Below are positions 26,901-37,970 of a stretch of DNA of 64,000 bases, one piece after another. The number at the start of each line of letters is the position of its first letter. Positions within the stretch are counted from its first letter, which is position 1. The translations under genes were made by a program, and so were the position numbers. Under the pieces are notes generated by a model, which worked only from the letters and a program-made list of their open reading frames with translations, ran no database searches and had not been told where the DNA came from. This stretch comes from Listeria rocourtiae FSL F6-920 (GTDB lineage Bacteria > Bacillota > Bacilli > Lactobacillales > Listeriaceae): contig NZ_AODK01000006.1 in assembly GCF_000525975.1 (NCBI RefSeq), forward strand, positions 224,369 through 288,368, written 5' to 3'.

Positions 26901-28248
26901 ATGGCCAAACATCGTTTTTTACCAATGACTGAGCAAGACGAGAAGGATATGTTGGATACTATCGGCGTTTCTTCTATTGATGAACTTTTTACAGATATAC
27001 CTGAGTCGATTCGTTTCAACCGTGAGTATAACTTGAAGCCGGCAAAATCAGAGCCAGCACTTTTGAAAGAGCTGGCTAAATTAGCTGGAAAAAATGCGGA
27101 TTCGGTGGAATATGCCTCCTTTTTAGGAGCTGGCGTTTATAATCATTACATTCCAACCGTAGTGGATAGTGTGATTTCTCGATCGGAATTTTACACTGCT
27201 TACACGCCTTATCAACCAGAGATTTCGCAAGGGGAATTACAAGCCATCTTTGAATTTCAAACGATGATTGCCGAAATTACTGGTATGGATTTAGCGAACT
27301 CTTCCATGTATGACGGTGGAACCTCTCTTGCCGAAGCAGCTATGCTTGCAAGTGCCCACACAAAACGCAAAAAAAATCTTGATCTCAAAAGCAGTCCATC
27401 CAGAATCGCGAAATGTTGTTAAAACATATGCAAAAGGGCAGCATATTGATGTCGTAGAAATTGATGAAAAGAATGGCGTAACAGACTTAACTGCTTTAGA
27501 GTCACAAATAGATGATACGGTGGCAGCGGTTATTGTTCAGTATCCAAACTTTTACGGTCAAGTAGAGGTGCTACAAGAAATCGCACCGTTAGCACATGAT
27601 AATAAAGCGCTTTTTGTTGTTTCCAGCAACCCGCTTGCTTTAGGAGCTTTAACGCCACCGGGACAGTTTGGTGCCGATATCGTCGTTGGTGACACACAAG
27701 TATTCGGAATTTCTGAGGCATTCGGAGGTCCGCACTGTGGTTATTTTGCAGTTACATCGAAATTGACTCGTAAAGTTCCGGGACGTCTTGTTGGAGAGAC
27801 TGTAGATGAAAATGGAAAACGTGGCTATGTGCTGACACTACAGGCGCGGGAGCAACATATTCGGCGTGATAAAGCAACATCTAACATCTGCTCCAATCAG
27901 GCTCTAAACGCGCTTGCTTCATCAGTTGCAATGAGTGCACTCGGGAAACAAGGTCTCACAGAAATGGCAAAACAAAACATTGATAAATCTCATTTCGCGA
28001 AGAAAACATTCCAAGAAAAAGGCTTCAATGTTGTTTCTGGCGATGCTTTCTTCAATGAATTTGTCGTCAAGTTGTCGAAACCTATTAAAGAAGTGAACCT
28101 AGGTTTGCTGGATCAGGGGATTATCGGCGGATATGATTTAGGAAACTACGAAGAGAAGTACGCCAATCACATGCTTGTTGCAGTGACTGAAATGCGTACA
28201 AAAGAAGAAATCGAGACGCTTGTCACAAGTTTGGAGGGGGCAAAATGA
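26901..28248 (+). CDS. gcvPA: Glycine dehydrogenase subunit 1, GcvPA (one extra base)
   Basis: N-terminal half of the two-part P protein that decarboxylates glycine. Restored to about 448 residues, the usual length. It starts [18 protein letters not shown] after GAGGAGG. The break is an A8 run at about 27369-27376: with seven A the reading continues [19 protein letters not shown]. Downstream blocks [12 protein letters not shown] and [22 protein letters not shown] are diagnostic. The stop overlaps gcvPB by ATGA, coupling the two halves of the heterotetramer. Confidence 0.94.
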
Positions 28249-29729
28249 ATAACAGCGAAACAATGCCATTAGTATTTGAAAGATCCGTTCCAGGGCGAGT
28301 TGGATATAGTTTGCCAGAACGAGATGTGCCGGAAATCGATTTAGAGAGTTTATTTGGTGCCACTTATGTCCGTGAAACGCCCCCAGCTTTACCAGAATTA
28401 AGCGAATTGGAATTAATGCGTCACTATACAACATTATCCAACCATAATTTCGGCGTGGATTCCGGCTTTTATCCGCTTGGTTCTTGTACAATGAAATATA
28501 ATCCGAAAACTAACGAAAAAGTTGCGCGTTTCCCCGGTTTCGCTAATATTCACCCCTATCAACCAGAAGAATCAGTGCAGGGCGCTATGGAACTGTTATA
28601 CGATCTTCAAGAAAGCTTAGTAGAAATCACCGGCATGGATGAAGTGACATTACAGCCTGCAGCTGGTGCCCATGGTGAGTGGACAGCATTAATGTTAATT
28701 CGCGCTTTTCATGAAGCAAATGGTGATCACCACCGGACGAAGGTAATCATTCCTGACTCTGCGCATGGTACCAATCCTGCGTCGGCTTCTGTGGCTGGTT
28801 TTGATATCATTACAGTTAAATCCAATGAAAAAGGACTTGTAGACATCGATGACCTAAAAAGTGTTGTTGGTGATGATACAGCGGCTCTTATGTTAACAAA
28901 TCCAAACACACTAGGGCTTTTTGAAGCAGATATTGTTGAAATGGCGGATATCGTGCATAAAGCGGGTGGAAAATTGTATTATGACGGCGCCAACTTGAAT
29001 GCTATCATGGCGAAAGTTCGTCCTGGTGATATGGGCTTTGATGCTGTGCATTTGAATTTGCACAAAACATTCACTGGTCCTCATGGCGGTGGAGGGCCTG
29101 GTTCTGGACCAATCGGCGTTAAGAAGGACTTGATTCCGTTTTTACCAACACCGGTTTTAACGAAAAAAGAGAATAAATATACATTTGATTATAACTATCC
29201 ACAGTCTATCGGTCGTGTAAAACCTTATTATGGAAACTTCGGTATCAATGTTCGTGCTTATACGTATATTCGTACGATGGGGCCAGATGGTCTGAAAAAA
29301 GTGACGGAATATGCGGTATTAAATGCGAATTACATGATGCGTCGCTTAGAAGAAGCCTATGATTTGCCGTTTAATCAAGTTTGTAAACATGAATTTGTCC
29401 TTTCTGGAAAACGTCAAAAACAGCTAGGTGTTCGTACATTAGATATCGCTAAACGTCTATTGGATCACAACTTCCATCCACCAACTGTATATTTCCCATT
29501 AATTGTGGAGGAAGCAATCATGATTGAGCCGACAGAAACCGAGTCAAAAGAGACATTAGACGGATTTATCGATGTTATGCTTAAAATCGCAAAAGAGGCG
29601 GAAGATAACCCTGAAATTGTACAAGAAGCGCCTTACAACACATATGTCAAGCGTTTAGACGAAACACAAGCAGCAAGAAAGCCCGTTTTACGTTATCAAG
29701 AGAAGATAGAAGATGAAGTAACAACATGA
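28245..29729 (+). CDS. gcvPB: Glycine dehydrogenase subunit 2, GcvPB
   Basis: C-terminal, PLP-binding half of the split P protein; 494 residues. The PLP lysine is in [18 protein letters not shown] (about residue 274); also [10 protein letters not shown] and [12 protein letters not shown]. With GcvPA it makes CO2 and aminomethyl-lipoyl-H protein. Last gene of the glycine operon, followed by a strong terminator. Confidence 0.98.
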   Translation: MNNSETMPLVFERSVPGRVGYSLPERDVPEIDLESLFGATYVRETPPALPELSELELMRHYTTLSNHNFGVDSGFYPLGSCTMKYNPKTNEKVARFPGFANIHPYQPEESVQGAMELLYDLQESLVEITGMDEVTLQPAAGAHGEWTALMLIRAFHEANGDHHRTKVIIPDSAHGTNPASASVAGFDIITVKSNEKGLVDIDDLKSVVGDDTAALMLTNPNTLGLFEADIVEMADIVHKAGGKLYYDGANLNAIMAKVRPGDMGFDAVHLNLHKTFTGPHGGGGPGSGPIGVKKDLIPFLPTPVLTKKENKYTFDYNYPQSIGRVKPYYGNFGINVRAYTYIRTMGPDGLKKVTEYAVLNANYMMRRLEEAYDLPFNQVCKHEFVLSGKRQKQLGVRTLDIAKRLLDHNFHPPTVYFPLIVEEAIMIEPTETESKETLDGFIDVMLKIAKEAEDNPEIVQEAPYNTYVKRLDETQAARKPVLRYQEKIEDEVTT

Positions 29730-29731
29730 AA

Positions 29732-29771
29732 AAAGCCGTGTTTCCCGCTGAAGATTGGGAAACACGGCTTT
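29732..29771 (+). terminator. Bidirectional terminator after gcvPB
   Basis: AAAGCCGTGTTTCCC (29732-29746) pairs perfectly with GGGAAACACGGCTTT (29757-29771). T-rich on both sides; it also ends the convergent pentapeptide-repeat gene. Confidence 0.93.
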
Positions 29772-30413
29772 CTATTCATCCTCAGTGATGACAACGCCGA
29801 GAGCTCTGGCGAAACTAAGCGCTTGTTCAGAAGTTACGCGGCAACCTCGTAATTTATCCAGCGAAACTGTTATACCATCAAAATGGTTTACGCTAAGATC
29901 AATGCTTTCCATCAGAACATTCGAAAAGTTAGCCTCATTCAACTTACAATTGATGATTTCGGAGTGTTTCAGTTCACTCTCATAAAAATCTGTATTTAAA
30001 AGCGAACAGTCGCGCCATTCTACATGCTTGAATTTCGAGAAACCGAGCGAACTCATCGTCATCACGCAATCTTGAAAAAGGGTATTATGTATGAGTGAAT
30101 CCGAGAAATCAGCGCCGGTAAGCTTACAGTCGATGAACTGACAACGGTGGATAATAGCCGAATTAAAGATAACATTTGACAGATTACATTTCTCAAAAAT
30201 AACATCTGTTAGCTCAATATTAGGGAATTCTAGCGTCACAAAGTTCACGTTTCGCAAAATCACTTGATCGAGAACAATTCGCTCCATTGGATCAAAATTG
30301 AATTCACGATCTTCTATTAAAACTTCACGAAGATACACTTCTTCAGACAACCAATTTGAGTCCAGTGTTTCCAAATGTACCGGTATCTTAGGTGTTTGTA
30401 TTTTTTTTGACAT
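29772..30413 (-). CDS. Pentapeptide-repeat protein
   Basis: 213 residues. From about residue 50 to 180 the sequence repeats five-residue units with central Leu/Phe (such as NLSNV, LTGAD, LNEAN, FSNVL), which build a right-handed quadrilateral beta-helix. No signal peptide or enzyme motif, so a cytosolic binding or scaffold protein. Some relatives (Qnr, MfpA) mimic DNA and protect gyrase, but nothing here proves that. Stop overlaps the edge of the shared terminator stem. Confidence 0.85.
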   Translation of the reverse strand: MSKKIQTPKIPVHLETLDSNWLSEEVYLREVLIEDREFNFDPMERIVLDQVILRNVNFVTLEFPNIELTDVIFEKCNLSNVIFNSAIIHRCQFIDCKLTGADFSDSLIHNTLFQDCVMTMSSLGFSKFKHVEWRDCSLLNTDFYESELKHSEIINCKLNEANFSNVLMESIDLSVNHFDGITVSLDKLRGCRVTSEQALSFARALGVVITEDE

Positions 30414-30432
30414 AGTAAAAGCGCCTCCTTAG

Positions 30433-30466
30433 AAAAAACCACTAAGCGATATCTGAGCTCAGTGGC
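30433..30466 (-). terminator. Terminator of yqhL
   Basis: On the minus strand CCACTGAGC and GCTTAGTGG form a 9-bp stem with one G-U, followed by TTTTTT. Confidence 0.88.
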
Positions 30467-30472
30467 TTATTC

Positions 30473-30862
30473 TTATTTTGATTTGGTTTTGCCTGTCCAT
30501 CTTTTGTAACCGCCTTTTAGCTGGAATACGTTGTTGTATCCTGCTTTGTAAAGCATTATTGCAGCACGGTTACTTCGCTGTGCGCCTTGGCAATACAAGT
30601 AAACGGGCAAATCTTGACGAATCTCTGCTTTACGAGCTTTCATTTGGGACATCGGAATGTTTCTTGCTCCTAAAATGTGTCCAGCATCGAATTCTTTCGG
30701 CTCACGAACGTCGATTAATTGTGCTTTCCGGAAGTCTTTTTTGAATTCTTCCTCTGTTAAAATGGTTAACGCTTTCTTACGCATTATATATTGATACACT
30801 TCATAGCCTAGCAATACGAGCAAAATAGCAATTGCTAAAACCCAACTCCAGTCAATATTCAA
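30473..30862 (-). CDS. yqhL: Membrane-anchored rhodanese YqhL
   Basis: About 129 residues: one N-terminal transmembrane segment (SWVLAIAILLVLLGYEVY) and a rhodanese domain with active-site loop CQGAQRS, cysteine then Arg/Ser, preceded by LIDVREPKEFDAGHI. The start is probably TTG 30862 after AAAGGGG; a longer GTG start at 30895 has no good site. Likely sulfur transfer or redox at the membrane; substrate unknown. Confidence 0.87.
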   Translation of the reverse strand: MNIDWSWVLAIAILLVLLGYEVYQYIMRKKALTILTEEEFKKDFRKAQLIDVREPKEFDAGHILGARNIPMSQMKARKAEIRQDLPVYLYCQGAQRSNRAAIMLYKAGYNNVFQLKGGYKRWTGKTKSK

Positions 30863-30908
30863 GCTGATATACCCCTTTCTTTTCTTTATCTCCACTTACC
30901 ATTATAAC

Positions 30909-31194
30909 TTATTTTTTCTTTCCATCAATGACTTTCAAGGAAGTTTTTCGTTTTTTTTGTTTGTGGTCGCTTTTGAGCACGTAATTTCTGCGATTGTTTA
31001 ACCGCGCTTTGGTATTTGTCGCCTTTTTTTGGACGGTTTCCCAAAAAACGAAAGAGTAGCCAAATGAGGAGGACCAGGATGATGGAGACAACGAGACTAC
31101 TAATGATACTTTTGAAACCTACGAAAAAAATGCCAATCACGGCAAAAATAGCTAAAATATAAAACCAAATAGGGAATTTACGCATATTTTTCAC
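30909..31194 (-). CDS. Small membrane protein, SA1362 type (one extra base)
   Basis: About 94 residues with two transmembrane helices (about 8-25 and 30-50) and a very basic tail. A T8 run (A8 in sense) near 30950 carries one base too many; with seven the tail reads KKRKTSLKVIDGKKK, matching the LKVIDGK end of this family, instead of stopping at ESH. It is one base from yqhQ on the same strand. Function unknown. Confidence 0.78.
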
Positions 31195-31195
31195 C

Positions 31196-32155
31196 TCATT
31201 CTAGTAATTCTAGATTTTCGGGTAGTGCTTCTTCGTTTTTATCCTGTTCTACCCGATGCAATTCATTAAATGATGCGATAGCTACTTCTACTTGATCATC
31301 TTGCGGCTCTTTAGTCGTTAAAAGTTGTAGCCAAAGACCAGGAACGCCAAGATATTTCAAAATTGGGATATTTCGGCATTTATTCGTTAATTGTAAAACT
31401 TCAAATGCTACACCTAGTACAACTGGAATGAGTAAAATCCGGTTAACAACGCGAACCCAAAGCGGATCTGTAGGTACGAGCATATAAATAAACATACCAA
31501 CAATCACGGTGAACAGTATAAAACTAGAGCCACAACGATAGTGGAGCCGTGATCTGCTTTGAACATTAGCGACAGTAAGCTCTAAATCTGCTTCGTAACA
31601 ATTGATAACTTTGTGCTCTGCGCCATGATATTGGAATACGCGCTTGATAATTGGGGTTTGCGAAACAGTAAAGATATATCCAAGCAAAAGTATCAATTTA
31701 AATAATGTTTCTAGCATAATTTGCCCCATATCCCCAGATACGACAGGGCGAAATAGGTTTGCGATAAAAACAGGAATAAGTGTCATAACAAATTTTGCGA
31801 AGATGAAGGAAAGAACACCAACAACTGCAACGCCAAGCCACATTGCAAGTTTCGATTCCTTTTTCTCGATTTTTTGATTCTCCTGTTCGTCAAGCGGATC
31901 CTCATCGTAGCGATCTGTCGCAAAAGTTAAGTGTTTAGAACCGATTGCACTTGATTCAATTAAAGCAACAATGCCTCGAATAAAAGGAATTCGTTTTAGT
32001 GTCTGCACCCAACCGGGAGGGTTCTTTGTTAAATAGAAGTATTCAATCGTGCCATCTTTTCTTCGGATAGCAGTAACAGTCTCTCTATGGCCTCCAAACA
32101 TTACGCCCTCAACTACGGCTTGACCGCCATATATTCCTTTTGTCTGTTCACTCAA
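31196..32155 (-). CDS. yqhQ: YqhQ, DUF1385 membrane protein
   Basis: 319 residues. Starts with the family motif IYGGQAVVEGVMFGG; several transmembrane helices (around 105-130, 145-165, 205-225, 230-250), and the conserved core FQYHGAEHKVINCYE with RCGSSF. The gene accompanies papA and efp in Firmicutes. Biochemical function is not established. Confidence 0.9.
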   Translation of the reverse strand: MSEQTKGIYGGQAVVEGVMFGGHRETVTAIRRKDGTIEYFYLTKNPPGWVQTLKRIPFIRGIVALIESSAIGSKHLTFATDRYDEDPLDEQENQKIEKKESKLAMWLGVAVVGVLSFIFAKFVMTLIPVFIANLFRPVVSGDMGQIMLETLFKLILLLGYIFTVSQTPIIKRVFQYHGAEHKVINCYEADLELTVANVQSRSRLHYRCGSSFILFTVIVGMFIYMLVPTDPLWVRVVNRILLIPVVLGVAFEVLQLTNKCRNIPILKYLGVPGLWLQLLTTKEPQDDQVEVAIASFNELHRVEQDKNEEALPENLELLE

Positions 32156-32323
32156 AATCTTTCACCAGCCTTATTTAGTATACAACTGTTATTCTACGCT
32201 AATTTGATGATTTCGTATAGTTATAACGCATAAAAAAAGTTATTTCGCATCATTTGTGTTAGAATAGCTGTATTCGAGCGAAAATAAACATTACATAACG
32301 AAAGATATAGGAGGAATCGTGGA

Positions 32324-33386
32324 ATGACTAAATTAGCAAAAATTCAAGCAACATTAACAGATAGGAAGATGGAAGCTGTGTTAGTGACGAGCTACTACAA
32401 CCGTCGCTATGTAGCGGACTTCACTGGAACGACTGGCATCGCGCTTATCACGCCAAACAATGCTTTTTTCATCACGGATTTCCGTTACACAGAGCAAGCG
32501 GCAAAACAAGCAACTGGCTTTGAAATACGTCAAAATAAAGGGCCAATTTTTTGAAGAAGTTCAAGGCATCATTGCTGAATTAGGTCTTCAAACGCTTTAT
32601 TTTGAGGAAACATATGTGACAGTAGCCGAGCACAAGTTGATGCAAAGCTTTTTCTCAGCAAAATTAGAACCATTTAGCGATCTTCTTGAAGATATGCGCA
32701 AAGTGAAGACAGCGTCTGAGCTTTCTGCAATTAGAGCGGCTTGTGAAATTGCAGATGCTGCATTTACGCACATTTTGACTTTTATAAAGCCAGGTTTAAC
32801 AGAATTAGAAGTATCCAATGAACTAGAATTTTTCATGCGCAGAAATGGGGCGTCTGGTTCCTCTTTTGATACGATTGTAGCTTCAGGGCTCCGTTCTGCC
32901 TTACCACATGGTGTTGCATCGGACAAAATTATTGAAGTAGGCGACTTTGTAACGATGGATTATGGTTGTTACTATAACGGTTATTGCTCTGATATGACGC
33001 GGACGATTGCAATTGGAGAACCTAGTGCTCAGTTAAAAGAAATTTACGCTGTGACATTAGAAGCACAACTTAAAGTCATTGACTCGCTAAAACCAGGAAT
33101 GACAGGCATTGATGCAGATGCAATTGCTCGTGATTACATTGCGTCTAAAGGTTATGGTGACGCATTTGGGCATTCGCTAGGGCACGGTATTGGTTTGGAA
33201 ATCCATGAAGGTCCTAATCTTTCGATGAAAAGCCCTAATATTCTCGTGCCAGGGAATGTTGTAACTGATGAACCAGGTATTTATCTTCCAGGCATTGGTG
33301 GCGTAAGGATTGAAGATGATATTTTAATTACCGAAACGGGAAATGAAGTTTTAACACATTCTTCAAAGGAACTAATTATTTTATAG
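32324..33386 (+). CDS. papA: Xaa-Pro aminopeptidase, M24B (one extra base)
   Basis: About 353 residues (YqhT type). Creatinase-like N-terminal domain, then the pita-bread domain with metal ligands in [45 protein letters not shown] and RIEDDILI. The frame breaks in a T6 run at about 32547-32552; with five T it reads [15 protein letters not shown]. Start ATG 32324 follows TAGGAGGA. It may release N-terminal residues before proline and sits next to efp as in Bacillus. Confidence 0.94.
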
Positions 33387-33458
33387 AATTGTATAATGAC
33401 TCGTTTTGTGGTTAAATAAGTAAGGATGAACCCAACTTTGAAGTAGGAGGATACAAAG

Positions 33459-34027
33459 ATGATTTCAGTAAATGATTTTAAAACAGGTTTAACAATCGAA
33501 GTAGATAATGGTATCTGGCGCGTGCTAGATTTCCAACATGTAAAGCCAGGAAAAGGTGCTGCGTTCGTTCGTTCAAAATTGCGTAACTTACGTACTGGCG
33601 CTATTCAAGAAAAAAAAAAACGTTCCGTGGTGGTGAAAAAGTAGCCAAGGCGCAAATTGACAACAACAAAATGCAATATTTATATGCAAGTGGTGACCAA
33701 CACGTTTTCATGAATACAGAAACATACGATCAAATTGAGCTTCCAGAAAAACAAATCGAATACGAATTGAAATTTTTGCGTGAAAATATGGAAGTTCAAA
33801 TCATTATGTATCAAGGAGAAACATTAGGTGTTGATTTACCAAATACAGTTGAGTTAAAAGTTGTTGCTACAGATCCAGGAATCAGAGGTGACACATCTTC
33901 CGGTGGATCTAAGCCTGCAACACTAGAAACTGGTCTTGTTGTCAACGTTCCACTCTTCGTCAATGTGGACGATACACTCGTTGTCAATACAACTGAAGGC
34001 GGATCATACGTTTCGCGTGCCCAATAA
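33459..34027 (+). CDS. efp: Elongation factor P (A10 run disrupts frame)
   Basis: Relieves ribosome stalling at polyproline. About 185 residues: [18 protein letters not shown] start, the loop [15 protein letters not shown] with the modifiable lysine, and two more OB domains. An A10 run at 33610-33619 disrupts the frame; family sequence expects [11 protein letters not shown] (six A), so the run is one or four bases too long. Terminator follows. Essential-like gene, so the break is unlikely to be real. Confidence 0.95.
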
Positions 34028-34038
34028 TATTGAACAAG

Positions 34039-34068
34039 ATAGTCCAGTCAGCTCTGGGCTATTTTTTT
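34039..34068 (+). terminator. efp terminator
   Basis: ATAGTCCAG (34039-34047) pairs with CTGGGCTAT (34054-34062), one G-U, followed by T7. Confidence 0.92.
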
Positions 34069-34191
34069 GCAAAAAAACGGCGTTAAACTACGAGTTTCTA
34101 TGAAAAGTATGGTACAATAATTAGGATGCGTGACGAATGCATTTGAACTTATATATCATGTATAGATTAATATTGAGGAGTGTTATAAATA

Positions 34192-34653
34192 ATGTTATCA
34201 ATTAGCGAGATGAAACAACTTGTGAAATTAGTAGATGAGTCTTCACTGACTGAATTCGAATACGAAACAGAAAAAGGAAAAATAAAGATGAAAAAGGGAG
34301 GCGAGCATGTAACATCTCCAGTCGTTTCAGCACCAACAGTACAAGCTGTTCTTCCAGCGCCTCAATTAGAAACAACAGAAGTTACCGCAACACCAACCAC
34401 ATCAACAGAAGACTTGCATGTTATTACTTCACCAATGGTCGGAACATTTTATAGTTCTCCAAACCCAGAAAGCCCTGCATTTGTGGAGGTTGGCGCGATG
34501 GTTCATGAAAAAACAGTTGTCGCAATCATTGAAGCGATGAAGTTACTAAATGATGTTGATGCAGACGTGACTGGCGAAATTGTTGAAATTCTTGCTTCTA
34601 ATGGAGAACTAGTTGAATTCGGTCAGCCACTATTTAAAGTTAGAAAGAAATAA
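34192..34653 (+). CDS. accB: Biotin carboxyl carrier protein of acetyl-CoA carboxylase
   Basis: 153 residues: N-terminal helix region, Pro/Thr/Ala-rich linker (about 45-80), then the biotinyl domain with EAMKLLNDV; the biotinylated lysine is about residue 117. Partner of AccC in the first step of fatty-acid synthesis. A TG-extended -10 (TGGTACAAT) lies about 75 bases upstream of ATG. Confidence 0.97.
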   Translation: MLSISEMKQLVKLVDESSLTEFEYETEKGKIKMKKGGEHVTSPVVSAPTVQAVLPAPQLETTEVTATPTTSTEDLHVITSPMVGTFYSSPNPESPAFVEVGAMVHEKTVVAIIEAMKLLNDVDADVTGEIVEILASNGELVEFGQPLFKVRKK

Positions 34654-34665
34654 GGGGTAATAATC

Positions 34666-36023
34666 ATGATAAAAAAAATATTGATAGCGAATCGCGGGGA
34701 AATCGCTGTTCGTATCATCCGCGCCGCAAAAGAGATGAACATTGAAACGGTTGCCATCTATTCAGAAGCAGACGCTGAGAGTTTACATATTCAACTGGCA
34801 GACGAAGCGTATTGCGTCGGACCTGCACCTTCAAAAGAAAGTTATCTCAACATGTCCAATATAATTAGCGTTGCTGTTCTAACGAATTGTGATGCGATTC
34901 ATCCAGGATACGGTTTCCTAGCAGAGAATGCAGATTTTGCTGAGCTTTGTCAAGATTGCAATATCATTTTCATCGGACCAAGCGCGGATGCCATTTCTCA
35001 AATGGGAACGAAAGATGTTGCCCGCGAAACGATGAAAAAAGCCGGAGTACCCGTTGTTCCAGGTTCTACAGGAATTATTAAAGATGTTGAAGAGGCCAAA
35101 AAGTTAGCTAAAAAAAATCGGTTACCCGGTCATCATTAAAGCAACAGCTGGTGGTGGTGGTAAAGGAATTCGTATAGCAGAAGATGAAGAAAAGCTTGTT
35201 TCTGGCCTGCAAATCACACAACAAGAAGCTGAGGCAGCATTCGGTGATTCTGGCGTGTACATCGAGAAATTTATTCAAGATTTCCGCCATGTTGAGATTC
35301 AAATAATGGCTGATAATTATGGTAATGCAATCCACTTAGGAGAACGCGATTGCTCCATTCAAAGACGCCTACAAAAGTTGATTGAAGAAGCACCGTCCCC
35401 AGCTCTAGACGAGAAAATGCGTCAAAAAATGGGGAAAGCAGCCGTAAAAGCTGCGAAAGCCGTGAAATATTCTGGTGCTGGAACCATCGAATTTATTTAT
35501 GTTCCACACGAAAAAAACGTTTTATTTCATGGAAATGAATACGCGCGTTCAAGTGGAGCATCCCGTAACCGAATGGATTACAGGAATTGATATTGTTAAA
35601 CAACAAATTCTAGTGGCTTCAGGAGAACATTTGACAATCAAGCAAGAGGACGTTAAATTAACAGGTTGGGCTATTGAATGCCGTATCAATGCCGAAAATC
35701 CAGAAAAGAATTTCATGCCAGCGCCAGGAGAAATTAAGTTTTACCTCCCACCAGGTGGAAATGGCGTTCGTATTGATTCAGCAGCCTATCCAAACTATAA
35801 AATCCCCCCATATTACGATTCCATGGTGGCAAAAGTAATTTGTTACGGTGAAACGCGTGATGAAGCAATTGCTACAATGAAACGCGCACTAGGCGAATTT
35901 GCTGTAGAAGGGATTCCAACAACAATTCCATTCCATTTACGCGTTTTAGATCACGAAGTTTTCCAATCAGGAGACTTCAATACAAAATTCCTTGAAAAGT
36001 ATGATGTAATGAATCTATCGTGA
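34666..36023 (+). CDS. accC: Acetyl-CoA carboxylase biotin carboxylase (two extra bases)
   Basis: Carboxylates AccB-biotin using ATP and bicarbonate. Restored length about 452 residues. Starts [23 protein letters not shown]. First break: A8 run 35110-35117, with seven A reading [22 protein letters not shown], the ATP-grasp glycine loop. Second: A7 run 35511-35517, with six A reading [22 protein letters not shown], the catalytic core. Ends [11 protein letters not shown]. Two independent run errors in one essential gene argue strongly for a technical cause. Confidence 0.95.
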
Positions 36024-36035
36024 GGAGAGATAATC

Positions 36036-36436
36036 ATGGCACTAACGAAAAAATAAAAAACGAGGAAACACTTGGTAAAATCGAAATCGCACCAGAAGTT
36101 ATTGGCGTAATTGCAGGGCTGGCAGCAGCTGAGGTTGAAAATGTGGCAGGTATGCAAGGTTCCTTCACAAATGAAATGCGTGAAAGACTTGGTGGTGCAG
36201 TAAACCATAGCAAAGGTGTTAAAATCGATCTTACTGAAGAGGGGATTATCATTGATGTTTACTGCTATATACAATTTGGAGCAACAATTCCTCTTTTAGC
36301 ACAGAACATTCAAGATAGCATCCGCGAAACCATTCTGAACATGACAGGCCTCGAAGTCACCGAAGTGAACATCCACATTGTCGGCGTTCAATTTGAGCGA
36401 CAAGAAACACTGTCATTTGATGAATTAGAAATTTAA
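36036..36436 (+). CDS. yqhY: YqhY, Asp23-family protein (one base missing)
   Basis: About 133 residues. Asp23/DUF322 blocks GKIEIAPEVIGVIAGLAAAEVENVAGM and VDVYCYIQFGATIP are clear. The start ATG 36036 after GAGGAGAGA is out of phase by one missing base in the first codons (36038-36052). In B. subtilis YqhY is encoded with accBC and lowers acetyl-CoA carboxylase activity, which fits the position here. Confidence 0.9.
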
Positions 36437-36473
36437 AACGTGGTAACACGGAAACTAAGGAGTAGAGCTTTTA

Positions 36474-36866
36474 ATGAAAAGACGAGAAGCGCGAGAGAAG
36501 GCTCTTCAAATATTGTTTCAAATGGAGCTCAATGAGATGCATTTGGATCAAGCGATAGCCAACGTGATGGAAAACCAAAGCGATGCCTATGTTGATAAAT
36601 TAGTGGAGGGCGTCGTTGCCAATAAGACAGCAATTGACGAATTAATTGCCGAAAACTTGGATAATTGGAGTATGGATCGATTAAACAAAGTGGACCTTGC
36701 TATTCTGCGAGTGAGCGTATTCGAAATGGTATATTGTGAAGATATTCCAGACCGAGTAAGCTTGAACGAGTCACTTGAAATCGCCAAAATTTTCAGCGAT
36801 GAAAAATCAAGTAAGTTTATAAACGGCGTATTAGCTAATATCGCAAAAGACGATGTGATAGAATAA
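36474..36866 (+). CDS. nusB: Transcription antitermination factor NusB
   Basis: 130 residues, all-helical. Start MKRREAREKALQILFQMEL and later DRVSLNESLEIAKIFSDEKSSKFINGVLANI are family signatures. Works with NusE(S10) in rRNA antitermination. RBS AAGGAGTAGAG. Frame intact. Confidence 0.96.
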   Translation: MKRREAREKALQILFQMELNEMHLDQAIANVMENQSDAYVDKLVEGVVANKTAIDELIAENLDNWSMDRLNKVDLAILRVSVFEMVYCEDIPDRVSLNESLEIAKIFSDEKSSKFINGVLANIAKDDVIE

Positions 36867-36925
36867 TTAATCTTGTACAGTGTCATGTTTAATTCACAAA
36901 AATTTCGACCGAATGAGTGATGTTT

Positions 36926-36960
36926 CCTGTTTCGGAAGGTTTCATATCTCCCGAAACAGG
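36926..36960 (+). terminator. Hairpin between nusB and folD
   Basis: CCTGTTTCGG (36926-36935) pairs perfectly with CCGAAACAGG (36951-36960). The tail TTTCAGATAAATTTT is a weak T tract, so it may be a partial terminator or RNA-processing hairpin. Confidence 0.6.
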
Positions 36961-36990
36961 TTTCAGATAAATTTTAAGGGGGCTTTTTTG

Positions 36991-37857
36991 ATGGGACAAA
37001 TTATTGATGGTAAACAACTGGCGAAAAAGATTCAAGAAAATGTAACAAGTGAGGTAGCCGAACTTGCAAAGCAAAATTTACAACCAGGACTTGCGGTTGT
37101 GCTTGTAGGTGATAATCAGGCTAGCCGTACATATGTAAGGAATAAACAAAAGCGCACAGAAGAAGCCGGCATGAAGTCTGTTTTAATTGAACTACCAGAA
37201 GATATTTCAGAAGCAAAATTACTAGAAACTGTAGAAAATCTAAATAATGATGTAGCAATCCATGGTATTTTAGTGCAATTACCATTACCAAAACATATTT
37301 CGGAGGATAAAGTGATAGATACGATTATTCCAGAAAAAGATGTTGATGGCTTCCACCCAATAAACGTTGGGAATCTCTATGTTGGTAAAGAGGCCTTTGT
37401 TCCATGCACACCAGCAGGTATTATCGAGTTAATTAAATCGACTGGTGTTTCTATTGAAGGTAAACAAGCAGTGGTTATCGGTCGTAGCAACATTGTTGGA
37501 AAACCAGTAGCTCAACTCTTATTGCAAGAAAATGCAACAGTAACTATCGCACATAGTCGCACAAAAGACTTACCAGCAGTTGCGCGCACTGCGGATATTC
37601 TAGTGGTAGCAACAGGTCTAGCCAAATTCATTAAGAAAGATGCTATCAAACCAGGTGCGGTAGTTATTGACGTTGGTATGGATCGCGATGAAAACAATAA
37701 ACTATGTGGCGATGTCGATTTTGACGATGTAAAAGATACAGCAGGCTTTATAACACCTGTCCCAGGAGGCGTTGGTCCGATGACAATCACCATGCTACTT
37801 GCTAATACACTAAAAGCAGCCAAGCGTATTTGGGACACACAACTCCAAACAAAATAG
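36991..37857 (+). CDS. folD: Methylene-THF dehydrogenase/cyclohydrolase FolD
   Basis: Bifunctional NADP-dependent enzyme interconverting C1 folates. 288 residues: [15 protein letters not shown] with catalytic lysine, [21 protein letters not shown], the Rossmann [14 protein letters not shown] and the end [20 protein letters not shown] 36991 after AAGGGGGC. Shares folate metabolism with gcvT and yqgN. Confidence 0.97.
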   Translation: MGQIIDGKQLAKKIQENVTSEVAELAKQNLQPGLAVVLVGDNQASRTYVRNKQKRTEEAGMKSVLIELPEDISEAKLLETVENLNNDVAIHGILVQLPLPKHISEDKVIDTIIPEKDVDGFHPINVGNLYVGKEAFVPCTPAGIIELIKSTGVSIEGKQAVVIGRSNIVGKPVAQLLLQENATVTIAHSRTKDLPAVARTADILVVATGLAKFIKKDAIKPGAVVIDVGMDRDENNKLCGDVDFDDVKDTAGFITPVPGGVGPMTITMLLANTLKAAKRIWDTQLQTK

Positions 37858-37877
37858 AACGATATGAAGTAGCTAGA

Positions 37878-37970
37878 CGACAAGTACTTTTACCCTAGAT
37901 AAAAAAGAGGATGCTTTTCTTAAGATTGTAATCCATAGACTTAAAGCAATCCATCAACAAGTATTTGTCG
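37878..37970 (+). promoter_or_regulatory. Folded leader upstream of xseA
   Basis: CGACAAGTACTT (37878-37889) pairs with AAGTATTTGTCG (37959-37970), 12 bp with one G-U. Inside, GGATGCTTT (37909-37917) pairs with AAAGCAATCC (37943-37952) with one bulge. A T-rich stretch ATTTTTCTTTT follows. It may be an attenuator or an independent small RNA; no known riboswitch core is seen. Confidence 0.45.
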
